Shown in pieces: positions 16,462 through 24,906 of a DNA stretch of 64,000 bases. Origin of the DNA: Archangium violaceum (GTDB lineage Bacteria > Myxococcota > Myxococcia > Myxococcales > Myxococcaceae); contig NZ_CP069396.1 in assembly GCF_016887565.1 (NCBI RefSeq), forward strand, positions 12,878,001-12,942,000, written 5' to 3'. The position numbers and the translations under genes were made by a program. Under the pieces are notes generated by a model. That model did not search any database and had not been told where the DNA came from. It saw only the letters and a list, made by a program, of their open reading frames with translations. Positions within the stretch are counted from its first letter, which is position 1. Every line of letters starts with the position of its first letter.

Positions 16462-18012
16462 GTGGCCACACCCGTGGCCGAGCCCGCACCGGTGGACGCC
16501 CCCAGCCCCCTGCGCAACGCCCTGAAGCTGGGCGGGTCGCTGCTGGTGACGTACGTCATCGGGTTCGGCCTGCAGGTGCTGGTGCCTCGGCTGCTGGGAC
16601 CGGAGAGCTTCGGCCAGTACAACTGGGCCAACGGCACCTCCGCCGCGTTCTTCATCCTCAGCGCGCTGGGCCTGGACGTCTACATCCGCAAGGAGGTGGC
16701 CGTCCGGCGCGAGCACGCCAGCGAGTTCTTCGCCGGCACGCTGCTGCTGCAGGTGGTGCTGGCGGTGGGGCTCCTGGGGGCCATGGGGGTGGCGCTGCGC
16801 GGCGAGGGCAAGCCGCCCGAGGTGCTGACGCTGGTGCTGCTGCTGGGCATCTACCAGTTCTTCTTCCGCCTCAACGCCATCCTCGCCGCGGTGCTGCACG
16901 CCCATGAGAAGGTGGATGGCCTGTCGGTGGCCCACGTCCTGATGAAGTGCATCTGGGGCTTCGGGCTGGGGCTGGCTCTGCTGCTGCGCGCCCCGCTGCC
17001 GTGGCTGGCCGCCCCCTTCATCGGCGCCGAGGTCTTCAAGGCCGTCTTCCTCTTCCACCTCACGCGCAAGCACGCGGGGCTGCGGCTCAACCTGGACGTA
17101 CGCGCCACCACCGGAGCGCTGGTGGCCGCCCTGCCCTTCTTCATCAACGAGGCGGCGCTGGCCACCAATGGCCGCGTGGACGTCATGGTGCTGGGGCTCG
17201 TCGCCAACACCACCGAGGTGGGCTACTACGGCGCCGTCTGGGGCATCGCGGGCCTGACGATGCTGCTCTCGCCCATCCTCGGCTGGGTGGTGCTGCCGAT
17301 GATGTCGCGCGCGGCGGCCACCTCGCAGGAGGAGTTCACGAGCATCCTCCGCCGGGGGCTGGAGGGCATCGTCTCGCTGTCCGTGCCCGTGACGTTGGCG
17401 CTCGCGCTGGGCGCGGAGACGTGGGTGCAGCTGCTGATTGGCGAGGACTACCTGCCCGCCGCGCCGGTGCTGCGGCTGCTGGCGCCCATCTTCGTGCTCA
17501 CCTACGTGGCCACCGTGTGCGGCAGCTGGCTCATGGCGGACAACCGCACCTGGACGGTGACGCGCACCTCCATCCTGGCCGCGGGGCTCAACCTGGTGCT
17601 CAACCTGCTGCTCATCCGCCCCTTCCTCGCGTGGCGGGGTCTCACGGGCGGCGCGAGCGCCACCGCCCTCTCGCTGGCCATCTGCGAAGTCGTGGTCACC
17701 CTCATCCTCGTGTCCGCCATCGGCCAGCGTGCGTGGGACGCGCGCTCCAAGGCCGTGCTGGGCAAGACGCTCGGGGTGTGCGCCGCCGTCACCGCCGTGC
17801 ACCTGCTGCTGGGCCAGCTGGGGCTGGACTCGAGCACCCTGCTCCGGGGCCTGGCCCGCCTGGTGGTGGACGGCGTCCTCTACGTGTTCCTCATCCTCCT
17901 CACCGGCGCGGTGCGCAAGGACGAGGTGCTCGGGGTGGTGCGCATGGTACGCAACCGCCGCAAGCCCCAGGCCTCCACCCAGCCGCCTCCCTCCGAGGCC
18001 CGCGCCGCATGA
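16462..18012 (+). CDS. wzx: Wzx-type lipid-linked oligosaccharide flippase
   Basis: A 516-residue polysaccharide-transporter/MATE-like protein with about 14 membrane helices (for example LGGSLLVTYVIGFGLQVLVP, VLTLVLLLGIYQFFF, GLTMLLSPILGWVVLPMM). It should flip undecaprenyl-linked EPS repeat units across the inner membrane. The GTG at 16462 is the first ordinary start codon but has no clear Shine-Dalgarno. GAGGAA (16426-16431) lies six bases before an in-frame ATC at 16438, so a non-standard start is possible and would add eight residues. The stop overlaps the next start as ATGA (18009-18012), so it is coupled to the export gene. Position and type match wzx of the M. xanthus eps cluster. Confidence 0.9.
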   Translation: MATPVAEPAPVDAPSPLRNALKLGGSLLVTYVIGFGLQVLVPRLLGPESFGQYNWANGTSAAFFILSALGLDVYIRKEVAVRREHASEFFAGTLLLQVVLAVGLLGAMGVALRGEGKPPEVLTLVLLLGIYQFFFRLNAILAAVLHAHEKVDGLSVAHVLMKCIWGFGLGLALLLRAPLPWLAAPFIGAEVFKAVFLFHLTRKHAGLRLNLDVRATTGALVAALPFFINEAALATNGRVDVMVLGLVANTTEVGYYGAVWGIAGLTMLLSPILGWVVLPMMSRAAATSQEEFTSILRRGLEGIVSLSVPVTLALALGAETWVQLLIGEDYLPAAPVLRLLAPIFVLTYVATVCGSWLMADNRTWTVTRTSILAAGLNLVLNLLLIRPFLAWRGLTGGASATALSLAICEVVVTLILVSAIGQRAWDARSKAVLGKTLGVCAAVTAVHLLLGQLGLDSSTLLRGLARLVVDGVLYVFLILLTGAVRKDEVLGVVRMVRNRRKPQASTQPPPSEARAA

Positions 18013-18653
18013 ACTCCCTCTCCCTGCCCGCCATGAGCCGAAACCTCCTCCGCTCCCACCGCTGGCCCCTGCTGGCCTCGCTCCTGCTGTTGTCCGCCTG
18101 CTATCAGCCGGGCCGCTTCGTCTGGGTGGACGACTACCGCGAGCCCCCTCCCACCAAGCAGGAGGAGAGCTACATCATCACCAAGGGCGACGTCCTGAAC
18201 GTCAACGTGTGGAACCAGGGGCAGATCTCCTCGCGCCTGCGCGTGCGCGATGACGGCCGCATCAGCCTGCCGCTCATCAACGACGTGGACGCCGCGGGAC
18301 AGACGCCGCCCGCGCTCGCCCGCGCGGTGGAGCAGAAGCTCAAGGACCTGGTGGCCAACCCCGTCGTCACCGTCATGGTGGACGAGCCCCAGCCCATCAA
18401 GATCGCCGTGCTGGGCGAGGTGCGCAACCCGGGCAAGAAGCTGCTCGAATCGGGCTCCGGGCTGCTGCAGGCGCTCTCGGAGGCGGGCGGCTTCACCGAC
18501 TACGCGCGCGACGACGCCATCTACGTGCTGCGCAAGGACCCCGGCTACCAGACGCCGGTGCGCATCCGCTTCTCCTGGCCCGCCCTCACGCGCAACGAGG
18601 GCAATGCCTCCGTCTTCCGCCTGAAGACGGGCGACGTCGTGGTGGTGGAGTAG
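18009..18653 (+). CDS. epsY: Short (class 3-like) OPX polysaccharide export lipoprotein
   Basis: A 214-residue Wza-family lipoprotein that should form the periplasmic channel for EPS. The signal ends at lipobox LLSAC; the start is the ATG at 18009 (an internal ATG at 18033 would also keep the signal). Residues about 50-125 form the poly-export domain (YIITKGDVLNVNVWNQGQIS, RDDGRISLPLI) and 130-180 an SLBB domain (VLGEVRNPGKKLL, LSEAGGFTDYA). It is much shorter than E. coli Wza (about 360 residues) and lacks the C-terminal amphipathic helix that crosses the outer membrane, so a separate porin must complete the exit. A beta-barrel candidate is encoded next. Confidence 0.9.
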   Translation: MNSLSLPAMSRNLLRSHRWPLLASLLLLSACYQPGRFVWVDDYREPPPTKQEESYIITKGDVLNVNVWNQGQISSRLRVRDDGRISLPLINDVDAAGQTPPALARAVEQKLKDLVANPVVTVMVDEPQPIKIAVLGEVRNPGKKLLESGSGLLQALSEAGGFTDYARDDAIYVLRKDPGYQTPVRIRFSWPALTRNEGNASVFRLKTGDVVVVE

Positions 18654-18657
18654 ACGC

Positions 18658-19878
18658 ATGGCGCTGCCCGCCCTGGCCCTCGGCTGGCTGCTGGTGGCCT
18701 CCGCCCCAGCCGTCAAGTACAAGGCCTCGGCCCGAGTCGAGTCCGTCGTCCGCACGCGCCTGCTCACCGAGCAGGGCAGCCCCGTGTTGTCGGACATCGT
18801 CCTCGCGCCGCGTCTGGACAGCGTCCTCTACACCAACCTCCTGGAGGTGAAGTTCTCCTACGAGCCGCAGTTCCTCATGCGGCAGGCGTTCCAGAAATTC
18901 ACGTTCGAGATCCTCCAGTCCGTCTACACGCGCGCCGACTACAAGATTCGCCGCGACCTCACCCTGCTCGCCGTCCACACCACCACGTACGGCAACTTCC
19001 CCCTCGACAGCTTCGGGAGCGGAGGGCTCTCGGGCGGCGGGCTCCCGGCGGCCCAGGGTGCCAAGACGCTCGGCAGCAGCGCCTACATCTACACGGAGAC
19101 GGCGGTGGGCTTCTTGACGTCGCTCGGCATCAAGCGACTGTCCATCGGCGGCACACTCGGTTGGGTCGTCAACGGCCTGTTGGAGCCGAGGGTGCGTCCC
19201 GTCAATCGATACGACGCGGCCTACCCGCAGCAGCGCTACCCCGAGCTGCGCGTCCAGTCCTTCTACGGCGCCACCCGCCGCGACTACCTCACCCTGTCGC
19301 TGTACGGCCGGGACGTGTCCTTCTCCACCGGCAACCGCGACTCCATCCTCCAGTTCTCCCCCGGCATCCAGCACTTCTTCTCCCCGCTGGTGGACCTGAG
19401 TGTGGAGCCCGGTATCGCTGTAGGTAGGGTGTATCCGAGGCGACCGGATCGGTTGCCGGAGGACGTGGTCATGCCCATCCTGGAGACCACCCTCAACGCC
19501 CCCGTCCCGCTTGGCAACCACTGGCCCGTGAAGGCCAAGGTGCGCGCGCGCTACCTCCCCTACATGGATCCCATCACCACCCAGCTCATACCCCGGGGCG
19601 ATGTGGGCGTGGACCTGGAGTGGAAGGGCCGGCGCGAGGCCAAGGTGCTCGGAAAGGTCCGTTATGCCCATCCCCTCACCTCGGGAATTCACCGGACCGA
19701 CGCGGAATTCAAGACCGAGCTCGAGGTCCTCCATCCCCTGCCGAACTCCCGCTACCTCTACGTGCAGGGCAAGGGGCAGCTCACCTGGACGAAGCACCTG
19801 GTCATCGACGACGAGCCCGTCGTCCAATGGTTCACCAGTGTTGGATTGGTTGTCCGCTATGACCGTGGTAGGCTTTAG
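18658..19878 (+). CDS. Predicted outer-membrane beta-barrel partner of the OPX protein
   Basis: A 406-residue exported protein with signal MALPALALGWLLVASAPA and no predicted internal helix. The body alternates hydrophobic and polar residues in short strands with aromatic girdles (LLEVKFSYEPQFLM, YLTLSLYGRDVSFSTG, VKAKVRARYLPYM, RYLYVQGKGQLTWT) and ends WFTSVGLVVRYDRGRL, typical for a barrel's last strand. It begins four bases after the OPX stop. In M. xanthus the gene at this place encodes the proposed Wzp porin that works with class 3 OPX proteins, and the same role is inferred here. An export role is not proven by sequence alone. Confidence 0.72.
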   Translation: MALPALALGWLLVASAPAVKYKASARVESVVRTRLLTEQGSPVLSDIVLAPRLDSVLYTNLLEVKFSYEPQFLMRQAFQKFTFEILQSVYTRADYKIRRDLTLLAVHTTTYGNFPLDSFGSGGLSGGGLPAAQGAKTLGSSAYIYTETAVGFLTSLGIKRLSIGGTLGWVVNGLLEPRVRPVNRYDAAYPQQRYPELRVQSFYGATRRDYLTLSLYGRDVSFSTGNRDSILQFSPGIQHFFSPLVDLSVEPGIAVGRVYPRRPDRLPEDVVMPILETTLNAPVPLGNHWPVKAKVRARYLPYMDPITTQLIPRGDVGVDLEWKGRREAKVLGKVRYAHPLTSGIHRTDAEFKTELEVLHPLPNSRYLYVQGKGQLTWTKHLVIDDEPVVQWFTSVGLVVRYDRGRL

Positions 19879-19890
19879 GCGCACCAGGCC

Positions 19891-20064
19891 ATGAAGAAGT
19901 TCATCCTGATGTCGGTGCTGTACGCCACAATCATCCTGCCGAGCCTGGCGGCGCGCGAGCGCAACCCGTCTCGGGGCGTGAAACGAGCGGTGGCGATGTT
20001 CGTGGCGTACAACTTCATCTACGCCTTCCTCGTCCTGGTCGTCTGGACGTCCATGGAAGACTGA
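19891..20064 (+). CDS. Small two-helix membrane protein in the EPS operon
   Basis: A 57-residue protein (ATG at 19891, TGA at 20062-20064). The first hydrophobic stretch is ILMSVLYATIILPSLAA, then a basic loop RERNPSRGVKRAV, then a second helix FVAYNFIYAFLVLVVW and a short acidic end. The layout suggests two inner-membrane helices with the basic loop inside the cell. It lies 12 bases after the barrel gene and 21 before the response regulator, so it is certainly cotranscribed. No family is recognised. A small hypothetical gene at this place also occurs in the M. xanthus eps cluster as far as I recall. Confidence 0.65.
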   Translation: MKKFILMSVLYATIILPSLAARERNPSRGVKRAVAMFVAYNFIYAFLVLVVWTSMED

Positions 20065-20085
20065 AGAAAAGACCCGAGAGATTTT

Positions 20086-20484
20086 ATGGAGCAGCTGCAA
20101 GGGACGGTGCTGGTCGTCGACGACTCGCCGATGTTCCGCCGGATGTTGAGCGACATGCTGGAGTCCCTGGGTTGCACGCGCGTCAAGGAGGCCTTCGGTG
20201 GCCGCGCGGCGCTGGAGCTCATCACCCAGGAGCGTCCGGCCCTGGTGTGCCTGGACCTGACGCTGCCGGACCTGTCCGGTTACGAGGTGTGCGAGCAGAT
20301 CCGCGCCACGCCGGGTCTGGAGGACCTGCCGGTGCTGATGATCTCCGCGCGCACCTCGGCGATGGACCGGGCGCAGGCCGAGGAGGCGGGCGCCAGCGGC
20401 TACCTCATCAAGCCCTTCACGCCCGACGAGCTCCGCCAGCAGGTGGAGCGGGTGCTGGCCGCGCACCCGAAGAAGGAGGCGTAG
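20086..20484 (+). CDS. epsW: Single-domain response regulator of the EPS cluster
   Basis: A 132-residue stand-alone receiver domain (CheY-like) with no output domain. The acidic pocket is Asp12-Asp13, the phosphorylated residue Asp57 in LVCLDLTLPD, the switch Ser near 87, and the conserved Lys109 in YLIKPFTPDEL. It starts at the ATG at 20086. It lies between the export genes and the chain-length gene, where M. xanthus encodes EpsW, so it probably controls EPS output by protein contact. No histidine kinase gene is nearby; the partner must be elsewhere. Confidence 0.88.
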   Translation: MEQLQGTVLVVDDSPMFRRMLSDMLESLGCTRVKEAFGGRAALELITQERPALVCLDLTLPDLSGYEVCEQIRATPGLEDLPVLMISARTSAMDRAQAEEAGASGYLIKPFTPDELRQQVERVLAAHPKKEA

Positions 20485-20488
20485 ACCC

Positions 20489-21991
20489 ATGGCTCACACG
20501 CCCGACGAGCTTCCCGAGGTGGAGAGGGCGCAGGCCCAGATTTTCGACTGGGAGGCGCTGCGCGACTACTTCGGCTACGTGAAGAACGCCATCCTGCGCC
20601 ACAAGCTGCTGGCGCTGTGCACGTTCATCGTGACGGCGGCGCTGGGACTGGCGCTCGCCAAGTTCCTGCCGCGCAGCTACTACTCGGAGTCCTCGCTGCT
20701 GCCCAAGCGCGCCTCCACCATCGCCGCGCTGGTCAACCCGGACCGCATTCCGGCGTTGGATCCGGATCCTCCCAACCCGCTGCGCCCGCCGGGCGAGGTG
20801 GACTCGGTGACGCGCTCGGCCGCCCAGGCGGTGATGCGGCGCGAGAACCTGGTGGCCCTCATCAAGCGCGTCAACCTGCTGGACCGCTGGGAGGCCACGC
20901 GCGCCCCGCTGCTGCGCTTCAAGGACACGGTGATGCACCTGCTGTCCGGGCGCCCCACCGAGGACATCAAGCTGGATGCCATGGTGGGCATGATGGAGAA
21001 GGCGCTCATGGTGAGCACCGACGACGGCAAGGTCACCATCGGCATCACCTGGCCCGACCCGCAGCTGGCCGCGGATCTGGTGCAGGCCGCGCAGCAGAGC
21101 TTCCTCGAGGCGCGCCAGCGCGAGGACCTCTCCAGCATCAACGACGCGCTCGACATCCTCGAGATGCACGAGAAGCAGGCCACCGAGAACTACAAGAAGG
21201 CCTTCACCGATTTCGAGAAGGTCTTCGCTGAAATCATGATCGAACGCCGCCGTGCGATCGGAGATCCGCGCGTGGGTGGCTTCAACATGGACCAGCACCT
21301 GGCGGAGATGCGCTTCCTCATCCGCGCCAAGCGGCGCGCCATCTCGGACTCCGAGGAGCAGCACAGCCGGCGCCTGGAGCAGCTCAACGCGGAGCTGGTG
21401 GCGCAGCGCAAGCTCTACGGGGAGAACCACCCCACCATCGTGGAGCTCAACCAGCGCATCTCCGGCCTGCGGGCCCAGGTCTCGCCGCAGACGACGGCGC
21501 TGCAGTCCGAGGAGCGGGAGCTGACGCGGGAGTACGAGCGCTATGGCGGCGGCTCGGTGCCCTTCCCCGACGAGCCCATGCCGGACCCGTACGGCCTGGA
21601 GCGCGTGCTGATGGGCATCCTCCCGGCGGTGTCGGAGAACCCGAAGGCGGCGGTGTCGCTGGACGAGGTGCGCTCGCGCACCATCATCCTGCAGCAGCTG
21701 CGCAAGCGCATCGACTCGGCGAAGCTGGAGCGCGACATCTCCCAGGCCTCGTTCAAGTACCGCTACACCCTGCTCACCCCGGCCGAGTTCCCCCGCACGC
21801 CGGTGAAGCCCAACGCGAAGCTCATCGCCATCGGCGGCATCGTGGCGGGCCTCATCCTGGGCATCTTCGCGGCCATCGCGCGCGACGTGCTCAGCGGCCA
21901 GCTGTTGCAGGCCTGGCAGGTGAAGCGAGGCCTCGGGCTGCCCGTGCTGGCCGAGCTGGAGCAGCAGCCGTTGGAGTCGCAGTCCCAGTAG
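20489..21991 (+). CDS. epsV: Wzc-like chain-length (PCP) protein without kinase domain
   Basis: A 500-residue inner-membrane protein with two membrane helices (about 38-60 and 447-470) flanking a long periplasmic coiled-coil-rich domain (residues 170-420). A short cytoplasmic tail follows, ending without the tyrosine-kinase P-loop that longer Wzc proteins carry. The PTPVKPN-like motif before the second helix reads EFPRTPVKPN, the Pro-rich PCP signature. It should set EPS chain length and link polymerase to the outer-membrane channel. Start is the ATG at 20489, four bases after the response-regulator stop. A kinase-like partner would have to be separate; see the gene at 24907. Confidence 0.9.
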   Translation: MAHTPDELPEVERAQAQIFDWEALRDYFGYVKNAILRHKLLALCTFIVTAALGLALAKFLPRSYYSESSLLPKRASTIAALVNPDRIPALDPDPPNPLRPPGEVDSVTRSAAQAVMRRENLVALIKRVNLLDRWEATRAPLLRFKDTVMHLLSGRPTEDIKLDAMVGMMEKALMVSTDDGKVTIGITWPDPQLAADLVQAAQQSFLEARQREDLSSINDALDILEMHEKQATENYKKAFTDFEKVFAEIMIERRRAIGDPRVGGFNMDQHLAEMRFLIRAKRRAISDSEEQHSRRLEQLNAELVAQRKLYGENHPTIVELNQRISGLRAQVSPQTTALQSEERELTREYERYGGGSVPFPDEPMPDPYGLERVLMGILPAVSENPKAAVSLDEVRSRTIILQQLRKRIDSAKLERDISQASFKYRYTLLTPAEFPRTPVKPNAKLIAIGGIVAGLILGIFAAIARDVLSGQLLQAWQVKRGLGLPVLAELEQQPLESQSQ

Positions 21992-22037
21992 ATAGCGCGG
22001 TGCCCCCGCGCTCCACCCGAAGTCCCCAGAAGCCGTG

Positions 22038-23228
22038 ATGCTGCTCGAACTGCTGCTCGTCCTCCTGGCCCTGCCGGTGCTCGTCGCCTCGGGCTACCTC
22101 CTGCTGCTCACGCTCCTGTCGGGGAACAAGGAGGCGCCACCGCGCGTGGCGCCCCGCCTCAAGTTCGACATCATCATCCCCGCCCACAACGAGGAGGCGG
22201 GCATCGCCCGCACGGTGGCCAACCTGTCGCGGGTGGACTGGCCGGTGGAGCTGCGGCGCGTGATGGTGGTGGCCGACAACTGCTCGGACGCCACGGCGGA
22301 CCGGGCGCGCGAGGCCGGCGCCACGGTGCTGGTGCGCCACAACAAGGAGCTGCGCGGCAAGGGCTACGCCCTGCAGTACGCCTTCGAGCAGAGCCTGAAG
22401 GACGGCTTCGCCGACGCGGTGGTGGTGGTGGACGCGGACACCGAGGTGACGGACAACCTGCTGCACGCCTTCGCGGCGCGGCTGGAGGCCGGTGCCCAGG
22501 CGGTGCAGGCGCACTACGGCGTGCTCAACCCGCATGCCTCGTGGCGCACGAAGCTGATGGCCATCTCCATGGCCCTCTTCCACAAGGTGCGCTCGCTGGG
22601 CCGTGAGCGGCTGGGCGTGTCGTGCGGCCTGCGCGGCAACGGCATGTGCTTCACCCACGCCATCATCCGCCAGGTGCCCCACGAGGCCTTCTCCATCGTG
22701 GAGGACCTGGAGTACGGCATCCGCCTGGGGCAGGCCGGCCAGCGCGTGCACTACGCGTGGGAGGCCGAGGCGCTGGGCGAGATGGTGTCCAGCGAGAAGG
22801 CCGCGCGCTCGCAGCGCCGCCGCTGGGAGGGTGGGCGCATGGCGATGATGCGCAAGTTCGGCGCGCCGCTGCTCGCCGAGGGCCTGCGCAAGGGCGACAA
22901 GGTGCTGGTGGACCTGGCGATGGATCTGCTGGTGCCGCCGCTGAGCTGGGTGGTGCTGGGCTCGGGCGCGGTGGCGGTGGGCTCGGCGGTGCTGGCCTGG
23001 TGGCGGGGCGCGGTGGGGCCGTCGGCGTTCGTGGCGGCGGCCAGCGTGCTGGCGCTCGTGCTGTACGTGATGCGCGGCTGGTGGATTTCCGGCATGGGCC
23101 TGGCGGGACTGGGCGCCCTGGCCCGGGCGCCCTTCTACGTGGCCTGGAAGCTGTGGCTGATGGTCAGCCGTCCCGAGGAGAAGAAGGGCGAGTGGGTGCG
23201 CACCGCGCGCGAGGGACAGAAGCCCTGA
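22038..23228 (+). CDS. epsU: Membrane-bound GT2 glycosyltransferase
   Basis: A 396-residue enzyme with an N-terminal membrane helix, a GT-A catalytic domain and two or three C-terminal helices. Motifs: IIIPAHNEEAGI, VADNCSDAT, VVVDADTEV (metal-binding DAD), RGNGMCF, IVEDLEYGIRLGQAG (ED base) and QRRRWEGGR, typical of processive or membrane GT2 enzymes. ATG at 22038 is taken as start; a GTG directly in front (22035) is equally possible. It adds a sugar to the growing lipid-linked EPS unit; donor and acceptor are not readable. Position equals EpsU of M. xanthus. Confidence 0.88.
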   Translation: MLLELLLVLLALPVLVASGYLLLLTLLSGNKEAPPRVAPRLKFDIIIPAHNEEAGIARTVANLSRVDWPVELRRVMVVADNCSDATADRAREAGATVLVRHNKELRGKGYALQYAFEQSLKDGFADAVVVVDADTEVTDNLLHAFAARLEAGAQAVQAHYGVLNPHASWRTKLMAISMALFHKVRSLGRERLGVSCGLRGNGMCFTHAIIRQVPHEAFSIVEDLEYGIRLGQAGQRVHYAWEAEALGEMVSSEKAARSQRRRWEGGRMAMMRKFGAPLLAEGLRKGDKVLVDLAMDLLVPPLSWVVLGSGAVAVGSAVLAWWRGAVGPSAFVAAASVLALVLYVMRGWWISGMGLAGLGALARAPFYVAWKLWLMVSRPEEKKGEWVRTAREGQKP

Positions 23229-23263
23229 GCTGAGAATGGGAGGAGCTGCCTCCCTGGACGACG

Positions 23264-24799
23264 ATGGAAGCCCTCCTCTCGCGCAAGCCCGTCTTCCTGA
23301 TGATGATGGCCACGCTGGTGCTGGCCACGATCGGGCTCCTCGTCGCCGCGCCCGCGCTGGCGCCGCTGCCCGTGGTGGGCTCCGCCGGCCTGTGGTGGGT
23401 GTGCCGGCAGAAGCTGCGCCACCTGACGTTCGGCCTCTTCGCCGCGGCCGTCACGGTGGACCTCGTCACCGAGGTCCCCTACGAGGGGCACTGGCAGTCG
23501 CCGCTGTACTTCTTCGGCAAGCTGCTCTTCACCGTGCCGGGCTTGACGCTGCCGCTGTTGGACCTGGCCCTCGTCGGCCTGCTGGTGCTCCATTTCTACC
23601 GGCGCGCCAACGGCATCAAGATCGACCCGGACCCGCTGCCGCTGCCCAAGCCGCTGGTGATTGGACTCATCATCCTGCCCCTCACCATCGTCTGGATGCA
23701 GTTCTGGGGCATCTACGTCAACGGCGGCGTGGCGCGCGTGGCCAAGTTCCAGTGGCACCAGATGATGGTCCTGCCGCTGCTGGTGATGCTCTTCAACGCC
23801 GCGGTGCGAGGGCCCGAGGACTTCCGCACCCTGGGGCGCATCATCATCGTGGGCTGCTGCACCAAGGCCTTCCTGGGCGCCTTCTTCATCCTGACGATTG
23901 CCCGCCCCCGCGGCCTGTACCACGAGTACGCCACCACGCACTCGGACACGCTGCTGTACGTGACGGGCCTGGCCTGCGTCATCTGGGCCTGGACGGAGCA
24001 GCCCATCCGCAAGCACTTCTGGCGCATGGTCTGGGTATGCGCCGTCATCTTCATGGGCATGCACTACAACGACCGGCGCCTGGCCTACGCCAGCTTTCAA
24101 ATCTGTCTGGTCGCCGGGTACATCCTCAGCCCGTGGAGCGGGGTGAAGCGCAAGATCACCCGCATCGCCCTGCTGCTGCTGCCCCTCTTCCCCCTCTACG
24201 TCACGGTGGGTTGGCGCAATCCCACGGGCGTCTTCGCCCCCGTGGGCACCATCAAGTCCATGTTGGTGGGTGAGAACCTCGCCAAGGGGCAGATGGACTA
24301 CCGCGACATGGAGAACTTCAACGACGTCCACACGTGGAACCGCAACCCCATCCTCGGCACCGGCTGGGGGCACCCGTTCGACGAGGTGATGAAGCTGCCC
24401 GACATCTCGCACGCCTTCGCCGACTACCTCTACCACCCGCACAACTCGGTGATTGGGCTGCTCGCCTTCGGTGGCGTGGTGGGCTTCAGCGGGCTGTGGC
24501 TGTGGATTCCCATCGCCGTCTTCCTGGCCGTGCGCTCCTACCACCGGGCCCACGAGCCACAGGCCCGTGCAGGTGGATTGGTGGCGCTGTCGGTGTTTGT
24601 GGCTTATACCCAGCAGTGTTTCGGTGACATGGGTTCCATCAGTTGGATGGGCACCCTGCTGGCGGCGATGGCCGTGGTGTGCGCCAGCAAGCTCGCGGTG
24701 GTGACGCAGGCCTGGCCAACGGCTCGAACGGCTCGAAATCTCGGGACCGGAGTCTCAGCGCCCGAGAATTCGCACAATCCAGTAGGAAATCTGGTATGA
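23264..24799 (+). CDS. wzy: Wzy-type polysaccharide polymerase / O-antigen ligase-like protein
   Basis: A 511-residue protein with at least ten membrane helices and a large periplasmic loop (about residues 330-385: GTIKSMLVGENLAKGQ, MENFNDVHTWNRNPILGTGWG). The Wzy_C-type stretch NPILGTGWGHPFDEV and the HNSVIGLLAFGGVVG helix mark it as a member of the O-antigen ligase/polymerase superfamily. It should join flipped EPS repeats in the periplasm. In M. xanthus the EPS polymerase gene lies much further from epsU than here, so this cluster looks more compact. Start ATG 23264. The next frame begins with an overlapping ATGATA at 24796. Confidence 0.85.
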   Translation: MEALLSRKPVFLMMMATLVLATIGLLVAAPALAPLPVVGSAGLWWVCRQKLRHLTFGLFAAAVTVDLVTEVPYEGHWQSPLYFFGKLLFTVPGLTLPLLDLALVGLLVLHFYRRANGIKIDPDPLPLPKPLVIGLIILPLTIVWMQFWGIYVNGGVARVAKFQWHQMMVLPLLVMLFNAAVRGPEDFRTLGRIIIVGCCTKAFLGAFFILTIARPRGLYHEYATTHSDTLLYVTGLACVIWAWTEQPIRKHFWRMVWVCAVIFMGMHYNDRRLAYASFQICLVAGYILSPWSGVKRKITRIALLLLPLFPLYVTVGWRNPTGVFAPVGTIKSMLVGENLAKGQMDYRDMENFNDVHTWNRNPILGTGWGHPFDEVMKLPDISHAFADYLYHPHNSVIGLLAFGGVVGFSGLWLWIPIAVFLAVRSYHRAHEPQARAGGLVALSVFVAYTQQCFGDMGSISWMGTLLAAMAVVCASKLAVVTQAWPTARTARNLGTGVSAPENSHNPVGNLV

Positions 24800-24906
24800 T
24801 ATCGCACCGTAAACTCAAGAGGCCACGGAAATTTGACAATCGGGGCCCTGAATCGACCTCTTCGGTGCTGCCAAACGGTTCACAACGCGCTAACATGGGG
24901 CTACCC

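Noticed and set aside
24796-24906. Upstream ATG at 24796 as start of the EPS unknown gene, and TTGACA near 24833 as promoter
   Set aside because: The added residues are unlike coding sequence of this genome and lack a Shine-Dalgarno match; TTGACA has no -10 box at the right distance.
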